Source: Halorhabdus salina (GTDB lineage Archaea; Halobacteriota; Halobacteria; Halobacteriales; Haloarculaceae). From it: a stretch of 64,000 nt of DNA. Below the pieces are notes generated by a model. It was not told the DNA's origin, ran no database searches, and worked only from the letters and a program-made list of their open reading frames with translations. The stretch covers positions 1 to 64,000 of the forward strand of contig NZ_JACDNP010000004.1 of NCBI RefSeq assembly GCF_013839425.1. The letters are read 5' to 3'. Position numbers and translations under genes: made by a program. Positions 17,885 through 26,771 of the stretch are shown here, one piece after another. Each line of letters starts with the position of its first letter. Positions within the stretch are counted from its first letter, which is position 1.

Positions 17885-18793
17885 ATGCCCGAAATCGCCA
17901 TCATGGTCGAAGGCCAACAGGGTCTCACCTGGGATCGCTGGCAACGTATCGGCCACACTGTCGAGGAACTGGGATTTTCCGGCCTGTTCCGCTCGGACCA
18001 CTTCACGGATGCCGACGGGACAACTGACGACGCGTTGGACCTGTGGCCGTCGCTGACCTGGCTGGCAGACAATACCGATGACATCGACTTCGGCCCGCTC
18101 GTGACGCCGGTCTCCTTCCGTCACCCCGTCTTCACCGCACGGATGGGCAAGGACGTCGACAACCTCGCGGACGGTCGCCTCGTATTGGGCGTCGGCGCGG
18201 GCTGGCAGGAGTTCGAACACGAGACCTTCGGCTTCGACCTGCTCGACGTACCCGAGCGCTTCGATCGCTTCGAGGAAGGCGTCGAAGTCATCGCGTCGCT
18301 GTTGGGCGAGGAGGACCCGGTGTCCTTCGACGGCGAGTACTTCCAACTCGATGACGCACAGTTGCTCCCGCGCCCCGAACGGCCGGGCGGCACGCACCTG
18401 CTCGTCGGCGGGAACGGCCCGAATCGAACGCTACCACTGGTCGCCCGGTGAGGCGACGAGTGGAACGGCGTCTTCCTCACGACCGACGAATACGCCTCGC
18501 TGAACGATCGCCTGGACGAGCTGCTCGACGCGGAGGGGCGCGAACCCGGCGACGTTCGGCGGTCGCTGATGACGCAGGTCGTCTTCGGCCGGGACGAAGC
18601 GGAACTCGAGGCTGTCCTCGACGGGCGCGATCCCGAAGCATTGCGCGAGGAGGGGCACATCGTAGGCACGCCGGAGGAAGTCCGGGAACAGATCGACGCA
18701 ATTGAGGACGCTGGGGCTGACCGCATCATGCTGCAGTGGCTCGCCATGGACGACATGGATCGGCTCGAAGCACTGGCTGAAGCGGTGCTATAG
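17885..18793 (+). pseudogene. F420-type luciferase-like (LLM) oxidoreductase split by a TGA
   Basis: ATG 17885 begins a bacterial-luciferase-like TIM-barrel protein (MPEIAIMVEGQQGLTWDRW, LFRSDHFTDADG, VGAGWQEFEHETFG, LLVGGNGPNRTL). The frame meets TGA at 18449-18451 after VAR and continues without any shift as GDEWNGVFLTTDEYA to a normal end at 18793. Total length of 302 residues equals that of intact family members, so a single nonsense mutation is the simplest explanation. Intact relatives transfer hydride to or from F420. A shortened C-terminal product from ATG 18569 would lack the active site. Confidence 0.75.
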
Positions 18794-18839
18794 CGCGGCT
18801 TGGTGGTGACGCGGACAAGACGACAGTGTCGGTCGACAC

Positions 18840-20021
18840 TTAGAGCCGGTCTGTGATCGCGTCGGCCTCGTAGGCCAGAGAGAGTTCCCGCGAGCGGCCA
18901 CGGCCGTCGACGGACGTGTAGGTGGCCTCGATCAGGCCGAGCTGGTCGAGCTTGTTGATGATCTCCGAGTAGCGCGTATATCCCAGATCAGTCTCGGCCT
19001 GGAAGGCCTCGTAGATATCGCCCGCGAGTTCGCCGTCGTGCTCGGCCAGCACTTCGAGTAGGGCGCGCTCGCTCTCGGAGAGGCCTTTGAGGTGTCGCGA
19101 GAGGTGGACGTGTTTGGACTGCTCGAAGGCGTCTTCGACATCTTCGCGTTCGACTTCCTTGCTTGCGCGCATCTCGGCGTTCAATCCAGCCCGGCGCAAG
19201 AGGTCGATCCCGACTCGAAGGTCCCCACCCTGCTCGGCGGTCAGTTCGGCGACGCGATCGAGCGTGGGTGGGTCGATCACCCCGTCGTGGAACCCGCGTT
19301 TGACGCGCTCGTCGAGAATATCGGCGATCTCAGGTTCGTCGTATTTCGGGAAGTACACTTCCTCGGGCCGGAAGACGCTCTGAACGCGCCCGTCTAAGGA
19401 CTCGATGACGTCCAGGTCGAGGTCCGAGGACACGACGACGACACCGATTTTGGCCCCCGAGTGGGCCTCGTGGGCGCGCAGCAGCGAGTAGAGTGTATCC
19501 GAGGCTTCGCTCTCGTAGAAGAGGTAGTTCACGTCGTCTAAGGCGACCGTCAGGACTTCGTCTTCCTCGACGAGTTTCTCGGTGATCTGGCCAAACAGTT
19601 TCTTGAAGGAGACGCCGCTAGTCGGCGGTTCGTACTCGAAGACTTCCTCGAACAGCCGGGAGAACACGGCGTATCGCGTCGAATCGACCTGGCAGTTGAC
19701 GCGGGCGACCCGGACGTCCGTCTCGGCGCGCAACTCGCCGTAGAGTTTCTGGATCGCGGTCGTCTTGCCGGTCCCCGGCGGCCCGCGCACGATCACGTTC
19801 AACGGCCGCGAGCCCCGCACCGCCGGCCGGAGGGCGTACTTCAGACTCTCCATCTGGCTCGAACGGTGGCGAAACGTCTCCGGAACGTGGTCGATCTCGA
19901 AGACGTGTTCGTCCCGGAAGACGGACTCGTCCCAGGAGAGCATCCCCTCCTCGGGGTCGTCTGTCATCACTTTCAGGACGCTCGGGACGCTACTTAACTC
20001 TTGGCTGGGGACGTCGGTCAT
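18840..20021 (-). CDS. orc: Orc1/Cdc6-family replication initiator
   Basis: 393 aa. The AAA+ ATPase has Walker A GPPGTGKT (~residue 81), a Walker B variant LTVALDDVNYLF (~residue 164) and a C-terminal winged helix (YTRYSEIINKLDQLGLIEA) for DNA binding. Haloarchaea carry many Orc paralogues that bind origin repeats; chromosomal copies usually have LDE(V/I)D in Walker B, and here the Glu is Asp. Only 28 nt separate its start from the next gene, and no origin repeats or AT-rich DUE are visible, so this copy may not mark an origin. A start at an internal Met (MTDDPEEGMLSW) is possible. Confidence 0.85.
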   Translation of the reverse strand: MTDVPSQELSSVPSVLKVMTDDPEEGMLSWDESVFRDEHVFEIDHVPETFRHRSSQMESLKYALRPAVRGSRPLNVIVRGPPGTGKTTAIQKLYGELRAETDVRVARVNCQVDSTRYAVFSRLFEEVFEYEPPTSGVSFKKLFGQITEKLVEEDEVLTVALDDVNYLFYESEASDTLYSLLRAHEAHSGAKIGVVVVSSDLDLDVIESLDGRVQSVFRPEEVYFPKYDEPEIADILDERVKRGFHDGVIDPPTLDRVAELTAEQGGDLRVGIDLLRRAGLNAEMRASKEVEREDVEDAFEQSKHVHLSRHLKGLSESERALLEVLAEHDGELAGDIYEAFQAETDLGYTRYSEIINKLDQLGLIEATYTSVDGRGRSRELSLAYEADAITDRL

Positions 20022-20049
20022 GTCCGAAACTGCTGATGACGGATCGGTC

Positions 20050-21540
20050 TCAGAGGTCGTACAGCGCGCCGTACTTCTCGGTCACGTAGTCGATGAAGTG
20101 ATCGGCGTTGTACGGTTCTCCCGTGGCTTCCTCGACCAGATCCCCGGTGCGGTAGCGCTTCCCGTGGCTGTGGACGTTCTCGGTCATCCAGTCGTAGAGC
20201 GCGTCGAACTCGCCCTCGCGAATGTCGGCTTCGATCGGCCCAATCGCCTCGTCGGCGGCGTCGTATAGCTGGGCGGCCAGCACGCTGCCAAGCGAGTACG
20301 TCGGGAAGTAGCCAAAGGTTCCGTTCGTCCAGTGGATGTCCTGCAGACAGCCTTCGGCGTCGGTCTCGGGCCGAATTCCCAGGTACTCCTCCATCTTGTC
20401 GTTCCAGACCTGCGGGACATCCTGAACGTCGAGATCGCCCGAGATGAGGTCACGCTCGATCTCGAAGCGCAGGACAATGTGCATGTGGTAGGTGAGTTCG
20501 TCCGCTTCGACCCGAATGAGGTTGTCGTCGTACACCCGGTTTGCCGCGCCGTAGGCGTCCGCGGGGCTGGCTTCGACGCCGAGGTACTCTTCGACAGTTG
20601 GCAAGATGTGCTCCCAGAACGGCTGTGAGCGGGCGACGTGATTCTCCCAAAGTCGCGACTGGGACTCGTGGACCGTCAGGTCGCGGGCCTCGCCCAAGGG
20701 CGTCCCGTATTCGTCGTCGGGCAACCCCAGCGCGTAACTCGCGTGGCCGAACTCGTGGATCGTCGAAGACAGCGAATCCAGGGGCTTCTCGGGATCGAAC
20801 CGGGTCGTGATCCGGGCGTCGAACTGGGTGCCCGACGTGAAGGGGTGGGCAGAGGTGTCGAGTCGGCCTCGATCCCAGTCGAACCCGACCACGTCCAGGG
20901 CGTCCCGGACCAGCGCCTCTTGAGCCTCAACGTCGTAGGTGCCCTCGAAGGGCCGGGGCTGGGTCACGTCACTGCTCGCGATGTCGTCGATCAACGGGAC
21001 GAGTTCGTCCCGGAGCCGTTCGAGGACGCGCTCGGCAGTATCGAGCCCGAGGTACGGTTCGAACTCCTCGAACAGCACTTCGTAGGGATCCCGATCGGGA
21101 TCGATCGCTTCGGCGTACTCGCGGCGCAGTTCCACGAGTTCCTCGAGAACTGGTGCGTAGGTCTCGAAGTCGTCCTCTTCGCGGGCCTGTTCCCAGACCG
21201 GCAGCGCCTCGCTGGTCGCCTCCGAAATGCGCTCGACCAGATCCCGGGGGACCTTCCGGGCGCGCTCGTGTTCCCGTCGAACCTCCCGAACGACCGCCTG
21301 CTGATCAGGATCGAGGGAAGCCTCCTCGAGGTCGTCGAGATATCCCGCCAGTTCGTCATCGGTCAACAGATCGTGCTGGAGCGTCGAGAGCGCCGACTGC
21401 TGTTTCGTGCGGGCCGGGGTGCCACCGTCGGGCATCATGACTTGCTGATCCCAGCGGAGGAGGCCACCGGCGTCTCCGACGTAGGAGAGTTGTCGAACGT
21501 GATCGAGAAACTGCTCGTAGGTGTCGGCAACCTCGGACAT
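20050..21540 (-). CDS. M32 carboxypeptidase Taq family
   Basis: 496 aa, full length for the family. This cytosolic zinc metallopeptidase removes C-terminal residues. The zinc motif HEFGH (HExxH) lies near residue 262, followed by the M32 signatures ARDLTVHESQSRLWENHVAR and, further on, DELTYHMHIVLRFEIER and DIHWTNGTFGYFPTYSLG. All key residues seen are intact. It reads in the same direction as, but does not overlap, the M20 peptidase and orc genes. Confidence 0.92.
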   Translation of the reverse strand: MSEVADTYEQFLDHVRQLSYVGDAGGLLRWDQQVMMPDGGTPARTKQQSALSTLQHDLLTDDELAGYLDDLEEASLDPDQQAVVREVRREHERARKVPRDLVERISEATSEALPVWEQAREEDDFETYAPVLEELVELRREYAEAIDPDRDPYEVLFEEFEPYLGLDTAERVLERLRDELVPLIDDIASSDVTQPRPFEGTYDVEAQEALVRDALDVVGFDWDRGRLDTSAHPFTSGTQFDARITTRFDPEKPLDSLSSTIHEFGHASYALGLPDDEYGTPLGEARDLTVHESQSRLWENHVARSQPFWEHILPTVEEYLGVEASPADAYGAANRVYDDNLIRVEADELTYHMHIVLRFEIERDLISGDLDVQDVPQVWNDKMEEYLGIRPETDAEGCLQDIHWTNGTFGYFPTYSLGSVLAAQLYDAADEAIGPIEADIREGEFDALYDWMTENVHSHGKRYRTGDLVEEATGEPYNADHFIDYVTEKYGALYDL

Positions 21541-21588
21541 ATGCTCCGTTGGAGAGGCGTTCCCAAAGACCCGACGGTTCCAGACCGC

Positions 21589-22689
21589 TCAGATTACCCG
21601 GTCGGCGAATGCAGCAGGGAGGTCCCGGTAGAGCCGATAACAGCGATCGACCACTGACAGTGAGACGCTCTCGGTTGCCGTGTGGGCTTCGCCTGGCTCT
21701 GCCGCACCGGCGACGACGCACTCGGTCCCCGCACGATCGGCGAGCCACCCGGCGTCAGTCGCGTGTGGTTTGACGACGTGTTCAGGCTCGTCGGACTGGG
21801 CGTCCGCAGCCACTGCCAGCACGGCGTCGGCGAAATCCGTATCGGTACAGGCCATCGGCGGGAGGTCCTGCTCGACGGTCCAGGAGACACCCTCGATCGC
21901 TTCGACGCGTTCGATCGGGGCACGCTCGCCGGGGACGGTCCGCTCGTCGACAGTTACCTCGCAGTGCTCGGGAATCACGTTCCAGGCCGATCCGCCCTCG
22001 ATCTCCGTGACGGCGAGACTACCCTCGACTGGATTGCCCTGGACTGTCGTGGTCGGGAACTCGAGATCACGGAGCACGTCGACGGCATCAGTCGCCCGGT
22101 AGATGGCGTTCTCGCCCGCGTCGACCTCGCTGGCGTGGGCGGCTTCCCCCTCGGCGACGATTGTACTCCCACGACGGCCCTTGTGGGCGATGGCGACGTT
22201 CGTCACGCCGGGCGCGGAGTAGCCGGTCGAGCCCTCGCCGACGACGGCGTACTCGGGGACGAACCCGTCCTCGATGGCCGCACGGCAGCCTTCGCCGCCC
22301 TGCTCCTCCCCCGCGAAGGAGGCCAGAACGAGTTCGACGCCGTCGGGGACATCGGCGTCTCTGAAGGCACAGCACATCGCGGCCAGCGCTCCCTTCATGT
22401 CCGCCGTGCCGCGGCCGTAGATCCGTCCGTCGCGTTCCTCGATGACGTATTCGCCGTCGTCGGTCTGTTCGTCGTCCGGCGGCACGACGTCGTGGTGGCC
22501 GACAAATGCGAGTGTCCTCCCCTCGCCGCGGCGGGCGATCACGTTCCCGGCGGCGTCGTGCTCGATCGCGGCGTCGGTGTGGTCGGCGAGCCAGCCGGCG
22601 ATCCACTCGCCGGCCGCCGACTCGTCGCTGTCCGGCCCACGGTGGCTGGGGATCGCGACGAGTTCGCGCGTTAGCTCACGAGCGTTCAT
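21589..22689 (-). CDS. M20-family deacylase (ArgE/DapE-like)
   Basis: 366 aa. Metal ligands expected for the two-zinc M20 site are visible: GHHDVVPP, GRGTADMKGALAAM, FAGEEQGGEG and a C-terminal EPGEAHTATE His. The dimerisation lid domain is in the middle (AHASEVDAGENAIYRATDA). Members hydrolyse N-acyl amino acids such as N-acetylornithine or succinyl-diaminopimelate; the exact substrate cannot be read from sequence. The gene is 48 nt from the carboxypeptidase start, so the two peptidases may be co-expressed. Confidence 0.85.
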   Translation of the reverse strand: MNARELTRELVAIPSHRGPDSDESAAGEWIAGWLADHTDAAIEHDAAGNVIARRGEGRTLAFVGHHDVVPPDDEQTDDGEYVIEERDGRIYGRGTADMKGALAAMCCAFRDADVPDGVELVLASFAGEEQGGEGCRAAIEDGFVPEYAVVGEGSTGYSAPGVTNVAIAHKGRRGSTIVAEGEAAHASEVDAGENAIYRATDAVDVLRDLEFPTTTVQGNPVEGSLAVTEIEGGSAWNVIPEHCEVTVDERTVPGERAPIERVEAIEGVSWTVEQDLPPMACTDTDFADAVLAVAADAQSDEPEHVVKPHATDAGWLADRAGTECVVAGAAEPGEAHTATESVSLSVVDRCYRLYRDLPAAFADRVI

Positions 22690-22727
22690 GCCACAGGAGA
22701 CGCGATCGGGCCTAACAGCCCTTTGGG

Positions 22728-23540
22728 TCAGCAGTCATCCAGGTCCCGCAACCGCTCGACGGCATCTGTAACAGTCAGGGGCGGATTGTCGAGTTCGGCC
22801 CGCTGGAAGGCCTCGACGAGTTGCGGGGGTGAGACGCCGACGTCGCGAAGCAGATCGCCGTCGGTGAGTACGTCCCGGACGGGACCGTCCCGGACGATCG
22901 ACCCCGCCCGATCCAGCACGACCACCCGATGGGCGACCTGGGGTACCAGGTCAGCATCCGGCGTCGAGACGACGAGGGTCATCCCCGCTTCGGTCCGTCG
23001 ATCGAGCGCGTCGAGAACGGTCTCGCGATGACCGGCGTCCACGTCCGCCACTGGCTCGTCAAGCAAGAGAAGATCGGGCTCGACCGACAGGGCAGCCGCC
23101 AGCGCAGCCCGGCGCTGCTCGCCACCGCTCAGCCGGAACGGGGGCTTGTCCAGCAAGCCTTCAAGGGCGAACTCCGCCGCGAGGGCATCGACTCGCTCCT
23201 CGGCCTCCCGGCGATCGATGCCGAGCTGGGCGGGACCGTATTCGAGGTCTTCCCGAACGGTTGCGTTAAAGAGGTAGTCTACGGGCGCTTGCGGACAGTG
23301 GGCGATGCGATCCCGGAGGTCGTCGGCCGATTTTCCGGTCTCGAAGTAGGAGACCTCGCCGCCTGCTGGTTCCCGAAGCCCGGCCAACAACGACAGTAGC
23401 GTGCTCTTGCCCGCGCCGTTGGGGCCGAGGATCGCCACCCGTTCGCCCGCCTCGATCGTCAGGTCGAGTCCGTCGAGTGCAGCTGTCCCGTCTGGATATC
23501 CAAAGGAAAGGTCACGAGCAGTGAGTGCGTTCACGGCCAC
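22728..23540 (-). CDS. cbiO: ECF transporter ATPase for Ni/Co (CbiO-like)
   Basis: 270 aa. ABC ATPase with Walker A GPNGAGKST, signature LSGGEQRRAALAAAL, Walker B LLLLDEPVADVDA and H-loop region VVSTPDADLVPQVAHR. In the canonical switch region Asp-Ala replaces His-Asp, a variation worth noting. It is the last gene of the cbiM-cbiQ-cbiO operon and its start overlaps the end of cbiQ by 10 nt. It powers metal uptake through the CbiQ transmembrane subunit. Confidence 0.88.
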   Translation of the reverse strand: MAVNALTARDLSFGYPDGTAALDGLDLTIEAGERVAILGPNGAGKSTLLSLLAGLREPAGGEVSYFETGKSADDLRDRIAHCPQAPVDYLFNATVREDLEYGPAQLGIDRREAEERVDALAAEFALEGLLDKPPFRLSGGEQRRAALAAALSVEPDLLLLDEPVADVDAGHRETVLDALDRRTEAGMTLVVSTPDADLVPQVAHRVVVLDRAGSIVRDGPVRDVLTDGDLLRDVGVSPPQLVEAFQRAELDNPPLTVTDAVERLRDLDDC

Positions 23541-24325
23541 AACACCCCCGCGGCGACCGTCGCGAAGACGACGAACGCGAACGCGGCATCACGCAGTCCG
23601 ACTGCCCGCTGTCGGGGGTAGCCCCGGCCAGCTGTCCCACCTCGTGAGCGGGCTGCGCGGCCGACACGTTCACCGCGATCGAGTGCCCCCAGGAGGAAGG
23701 TTCCCAGCAACGAGCCGGCTTCCAGCCAGGACTCCCGAAGAGTTGCGGAACGGACGCGGCGACTTCGCCGCGCGAGTACCAGCCGCGAGAGTTCCTCGAA
23801 GACGACCAGCAGGTGCCGGTAGGTGATCGCGAGCAGCGCGACGGCCGTCTGCGGAACGCGAAGCGTCCGGAGCGCGCCCAGCAGCGACGCGAACCGCGTG
23901 GTCGACAGCAACAGGCCGAGCAGCGAGACGCTCGCCCCGACCCGAAGCGTGAACGTCGCCGCGTATGAGATACCCGGGACGGTGACGGGACCAAGCAGCG
24001 GTGCCCCCGGAAGCAGAACGGCCTGGGGCGCGACGATAACCAGTGAGACAGCCATTGGTACGCCAGTCCGGAGCGCGTGAGTGGCCAAGGGCACGCGGGA
24101 GAGGACGGCCAGCCCGATTGTCAGCCCGAGCATAGCTGCTGGTGGCCCCGGTGTGTCGAACGGGACGGTGACAGCGATCAGCGCAACGATTCCGAGGAGC
24201 TTCACAATAGGGTGGACAGCCTGGAGCCAGCCCGACCGGGTGGCGACACGTTCGTCCCGCAGGAGGCCCCGCGCCTGATCGGTCAGCGTACCGGCCGATC
24301 GACCGACCGGATCAACGGGGCTCAC
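23531..24325 (-). CDS. cbiQ: ECF transporter T component (CbiQ-like)
   Basis: 264 aa with about six TM helices. The energy-coupling signature of T components (ARG/ARS-type cytosolic helices that dock in the ATPase) appears as ELSRLVLARRSRRVRS and GRAARSRGG. It links the ATPase CbiO to the substrate-specific CbiM. It overlaps both neighbours (14 nt with cbiM, 10 nt with cbiO), so all three are translationally coupled. Confidence 0.85.
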   Translation of the reverse strand: MSPVDPVGRSAGTLTDQARGLLRDERVATRSGWLQAVHPIVKLLGIVALIAVTVPFDTPGPPAAMLGLTIGLAVLSRVPLATHALRTGVPMAVSLVIVAPQAVLLPGAPLLGPVTVPGISYAATFTLRVGASVSLLGLLLSTTRFASLLGALRTLRVPQTAVALLAITYRHLLVVFEELSRLVLARRSRRVRSATLRESWLEAGSLLGTFLLGALDRGERVGRAARSRGGTAGRGYPRQRAVGLRDAAFAFVVFATVAAGVLWP

Positions 24326-25244
24326 TGTCTGGGATCAGTGGGCGCCCGGCGAGCCAGCCGATCACCAGCACGAGGGTCGCGCCGACGAGCCCCGAAACGA
24401 GCGTCCCGACGTAGGGATCGACGCCGGCGATGCCGTAGTCCGGTAACAGACTTGGCAGCGTCCTCACAGCATGAGCGGTCGCGCCGGTTGTTGCCGCGGC
24501 GTGTTCAAGTGGCTCGGTGTAGTTCACTTGCTGGGCACCCCAGGCGAACGCTGGCGAGAGGACGACCAGTCCGCCGACGACGGCGGTCCCGCGACGAAGG
24601 AGCCGACGCGAGTCGATCGTCGGCGACCGGTCGGCCAGCAGATCGGGTCGCGTCTCGGCAACGAACTCGTAGGCCAGCAACGTGATGGCCCCCTCGGCGA
24701 TTCCCAGAAGAATGTGCCAGCCTCCCATGATCGCCAGCACGGTCGTCACCTCGTAAGCGAAGGCCTCGGAGGCTCCGAGCATGATCGCCGCAGTGAGTGC
24801 GGCAACCGAGATGCCCGCCCACCCAGCGGCAAAGACCGCTGCAGGCTTGTGGTACGGGCGGACGACACGATAGACGGCATAGCCGACGTAGACTTCGACG
24901 ACTGCCATCGAGAAGACGTTCCCGCCCAGCACGACGAGGCCGCCGTCGCCGAAGACCAGCGCCTGGATCGCCACGACGGCAGTCATCGCCAGTGCCGCCA
25001 AATGGGGGCCAAGCAGGATGGCCGCGAAGGCCCCGCCAACGAAGTGGACGCTCGTCCCGCCCGGGATCGGGAGATTCAACATCTGTGCGGCGAAGATCGC
25101 AGCTGCTGTGACGCCAAGCAGGGGTGCACGTGGCCCATCGAGTGCGCCCGCTGACCGACGGACTGCTATCGCGAGGACGGCAATCGACGCCAGTCCAACC
25201 AGAGCAGCGATCCACAGATCGAGGTAACCATCGGGGATGTGCAT
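24312..25244 (-). CDS. cbiM: Ni/Co ECF transporter substrate component CbiM/NikM
   Basis: 310 aa from ATG 25244, chosen because the N-terminal MHIPDGYLD is the metal-binding hallmark: the N-terminal Met amine and His2 coordinate Co or Ni in CbiM/NikM. Seven or more TM helices; PIPGGTSVHFVGG is the second conserved segment. The C-terminal ~110 residues after AETRPDLL add an extra loop and TM helix resembling a fused CbiN/PDGK-type accessory domain. The divergent nikR implies nickel rather than cobalt as the main substrate (inference). Confidence 0.88.
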   Translation of the reverse strand: MHIPDGYLDLWIAALVGLASIAVLAIAVRRSAGALDGPRAPLLGVTAAAIFAAQMLNLPIPGGTSVHFVGGAFAAILLGPHLAALAMTAVVAIQALVFGDGGLVVLGGNVFSMAVVEVYVGYAVYRVVRPYHKPAAVFAAGWAGISVAALTAAIMLGASEAFAYEVTTVLAIMGGWHILLGIAEGAITLLAYEFVAETRPDLLADRSPTIDSRRLLRRGTAVVGGLVVLSPAFAWGAQQVNYTEPLEHAAATTGATAHAVRTLPSLLPDYGIAGVDPYVGTLVSGLVGATLVLVIGWLAGRPLIPDSEPR

Positions 25245-25354
25245 CGATAGCGGGACGTAGACCAGCCGGGTAATAATACCTTTCGAAGTTTGAGTAATAC
25301 TGATACGGAGAAGAGAGTTACAAGGCTGATATGACCAGCAAGCCAATCAGGGGT
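25245..25354. promoter_or_regulatory. Shared cbiM/nikR promoter with candidate NikR site
   Basis: The 110 bp between the divergent starts is AT-rich around 25270-25315. It contains GGTAATAATACC and AGTAATACT, two related near-palindromic GTAATA-type elements about 20 bp apart, lying where NikR could block both promoters. The elements do not match the enterobacterial NikR box, so assignment rests on position alone. Confidence 0.4.
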
Positions 25355-25846
25355 ATGGCCGAGGATTTAGACCGGGTAAGCCTGACGCTGCCCCCGGAGA
25401 TGACCGACCGACTCGACGGGATCGCCGAGGAGTGGGACTACGCGAGTCGATCGGAGGCCGTCCGGGACGCCCTGCGTGACTTCTTTACGACTTATGCGTG
25501 GGAGGGCGGCGACGAGACGCGCCACTACGGAACGATCGTCATCGCCCACGAGCACGACCACGACAGCGACGTGGCCGGTCGTCTCCAGACGATCCAACAC
25601 GAGTACGCCGACGTCGTCACGTCGGTCCAACACATCCACCTCTCGGAGGACCGCTGCATGGAGACTCTCGTCGTTGATGGCACGGCCGGCCAGATCGACG
25701 AGCTCGCCAACCGGCTGCGAGCGCTGGGAGGCGTCAAGCAGGTCAAGGTCGTCGTAGTCGGCGGCGATGCCGGGACCCAGGGGCACGACGACAGCCACGG
25801 ACACGAGCACAATCAAACCGATCACGGACACAGTCACGACCACTGA
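25355..25846 (+). CDS. nikR: Nickel-responsive regulator NikR
   Basis: 163 aa from ATG 25355 (MAEDLDRVSLTLP); an upstream ATG at 25331 is possible. Residues 5-45 form the ribbon-helix-helix DNA-binding domain (RVSLTLPPEMTDRLDGIAEE). The C-terminal ACT-like domain keeps the nickel ligands: a His within the IVIAHEHDHD segment, and QHIHLSEDRCMETLVV with two His and Cys. An added tail of ~25 residues is His-rich (GHDDSHGHEHNQTDHGHSHDH in part), which is unusual and may buffer nickel. It probably represses the divergent cbiMQO operon and itself. Confidence 0.9.
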   Translation: MAEDLDRVSLTLPPEMTDRLDGIAEEWDYASRSEAVRDALRDFFTTYAWEGGDETRHYGTIVIAHEHDHDSDVAGRLQTIQHEYADVVTSVQHIHLSEDRCMETLVVDGTAGQIDELANRLRALGGVKQVKVVVVGGDAGTQGHDDSHGHEHNQTDHGHSHDH

Positions 25847-25889
25847 CTGCCGAGTGGCAAAGCCGCCAGCACTCCGATCGCCAGGAACG

Positions 25890-26651
25890 TCAGTCAGACT
25901 GGCGGGCTCGGCCGGACTCCATGCCGGATTGCATGAACTCCGCGAGAATGCGCCCGATGCTGGACTCGGCCGTCCACAGCGCTTCCTCCTCGACGGTCCC
26001 GTCATCAGTCGCGACCGCGAGCAGAATCGTCGCCCCGTCGACCAGCAGTGCCCGCCCGGCGAAGTCGGCTGGATTGTCTTCACCCATGACGATCACCTCG
26101 ATAGGATCGTCCGCGAATCGATCCTGCAGGTCCTCGGTGGCAGTCACGAGCGTGACCGCGATGCCGGCGGTGGCGCGCTCCCGAAGGGCAGCGGCGATCC
26201 CGGGCGACAGCGAGTCGACCTCGGGGGCAACGAAGACGGCCGCAGCGGTGGCTGCGTGGAGAAGGTCGGCGATACGTTCGTCGATCGGCTGACGTCCCCG
26301 CAACGTGGAAACGCCCTGGCCGCCGTGCTGGTGGTCCCCCTCCTCGCGAAGGGTATCGAGATTCTCGAAGGCCCGTTCGCGTTCCCGTTCTAGTTCCGCC
26401 GTGAGTTGCTCGCGAGCGGCCCCGAGACTCACCGGGCGGTACTCCTTGGGCGTCGTTTCGATCACCTCGACCAGGCCACGCTCGGCGAGGTCGTCCGCGG
26501 CACCGTAGACCTGGGACCGCGGGACCTCCGAAACGTCGCTGATCGCCTCAGCCGTCCCGACACCCAATTGCTGGAGCGCGACGAACACCCGCGCCTCGTA
26601 GTTCGAGAGTCCGAGTCGCCGCAACGACGCGACCGCGTCCTGGGTACTCAT
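25890..26651 (-). CDS. TrmB-family transcriptional regulator
   Basis: 253 aa from MSTQDAVASLRRLGLSNYEA (26651). The N-terminal winged helix is of TrmB type (GLSNYEARVFVALQQLG, EVPRSQVYGAADDLAERGLV). A coiled-coil segment follows (REQLTAELERERERAFENL) and the C-terminal half is a sensor-like domain ending in ESSIGRILAEFMQSG. TrmB proteins often sense sugars, but many haloarchaeal members have other ligands. It is divergent from the RND-type gene, with about 120 nt between starts, and is its likely regulator. Confidence 0.85.
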   Translation of the reverse strand: MSTQDAVASLRRLGLSNYEARVFVALQQLGVGTAEAISDVSEVPRSQVYGAADDLAERGLVEVIETTPKEYRPVSLGAAREQLTAELERERERAFENLDTLREEGDHQHGGQGVSTLRGRQPIDERIADLLHAATAAAVFVAPEVDSLSPGIAAALRERATAGIAVTLVTATEDLQDRFADDPIEVIVMGEDNPADFAGRALLVDGATILLAVATDDGTVEEEALWTAESSIGRILAEFMQSGMESGRARQSD

Positions 26652-26771
26652 AGGGACGTGACTGTGTGGCCCTCGTTGGACGGACCACCACATCAATCGC
26701 GTGGTCCCCGATAGCTATAAATTTTGTATATTTCTACAATATTTATTTCGGTCGACGTCCTACAGCGAGCA

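Noticed and set aside
18449..18451. Selenocysteine or other recoding at the TGA in the luciferase-like gene
   Set aside because: The family has no Cys or Sec at this place, and haloarchaea are not known to insert selenocysteine; a nonsense mutation is simpler.
18840..20050. Chromosomal replication origin next to orc
   Set aside because: The flanking gaps are very short and contain no G-rich origin repeats or AT-rich unwinding region.
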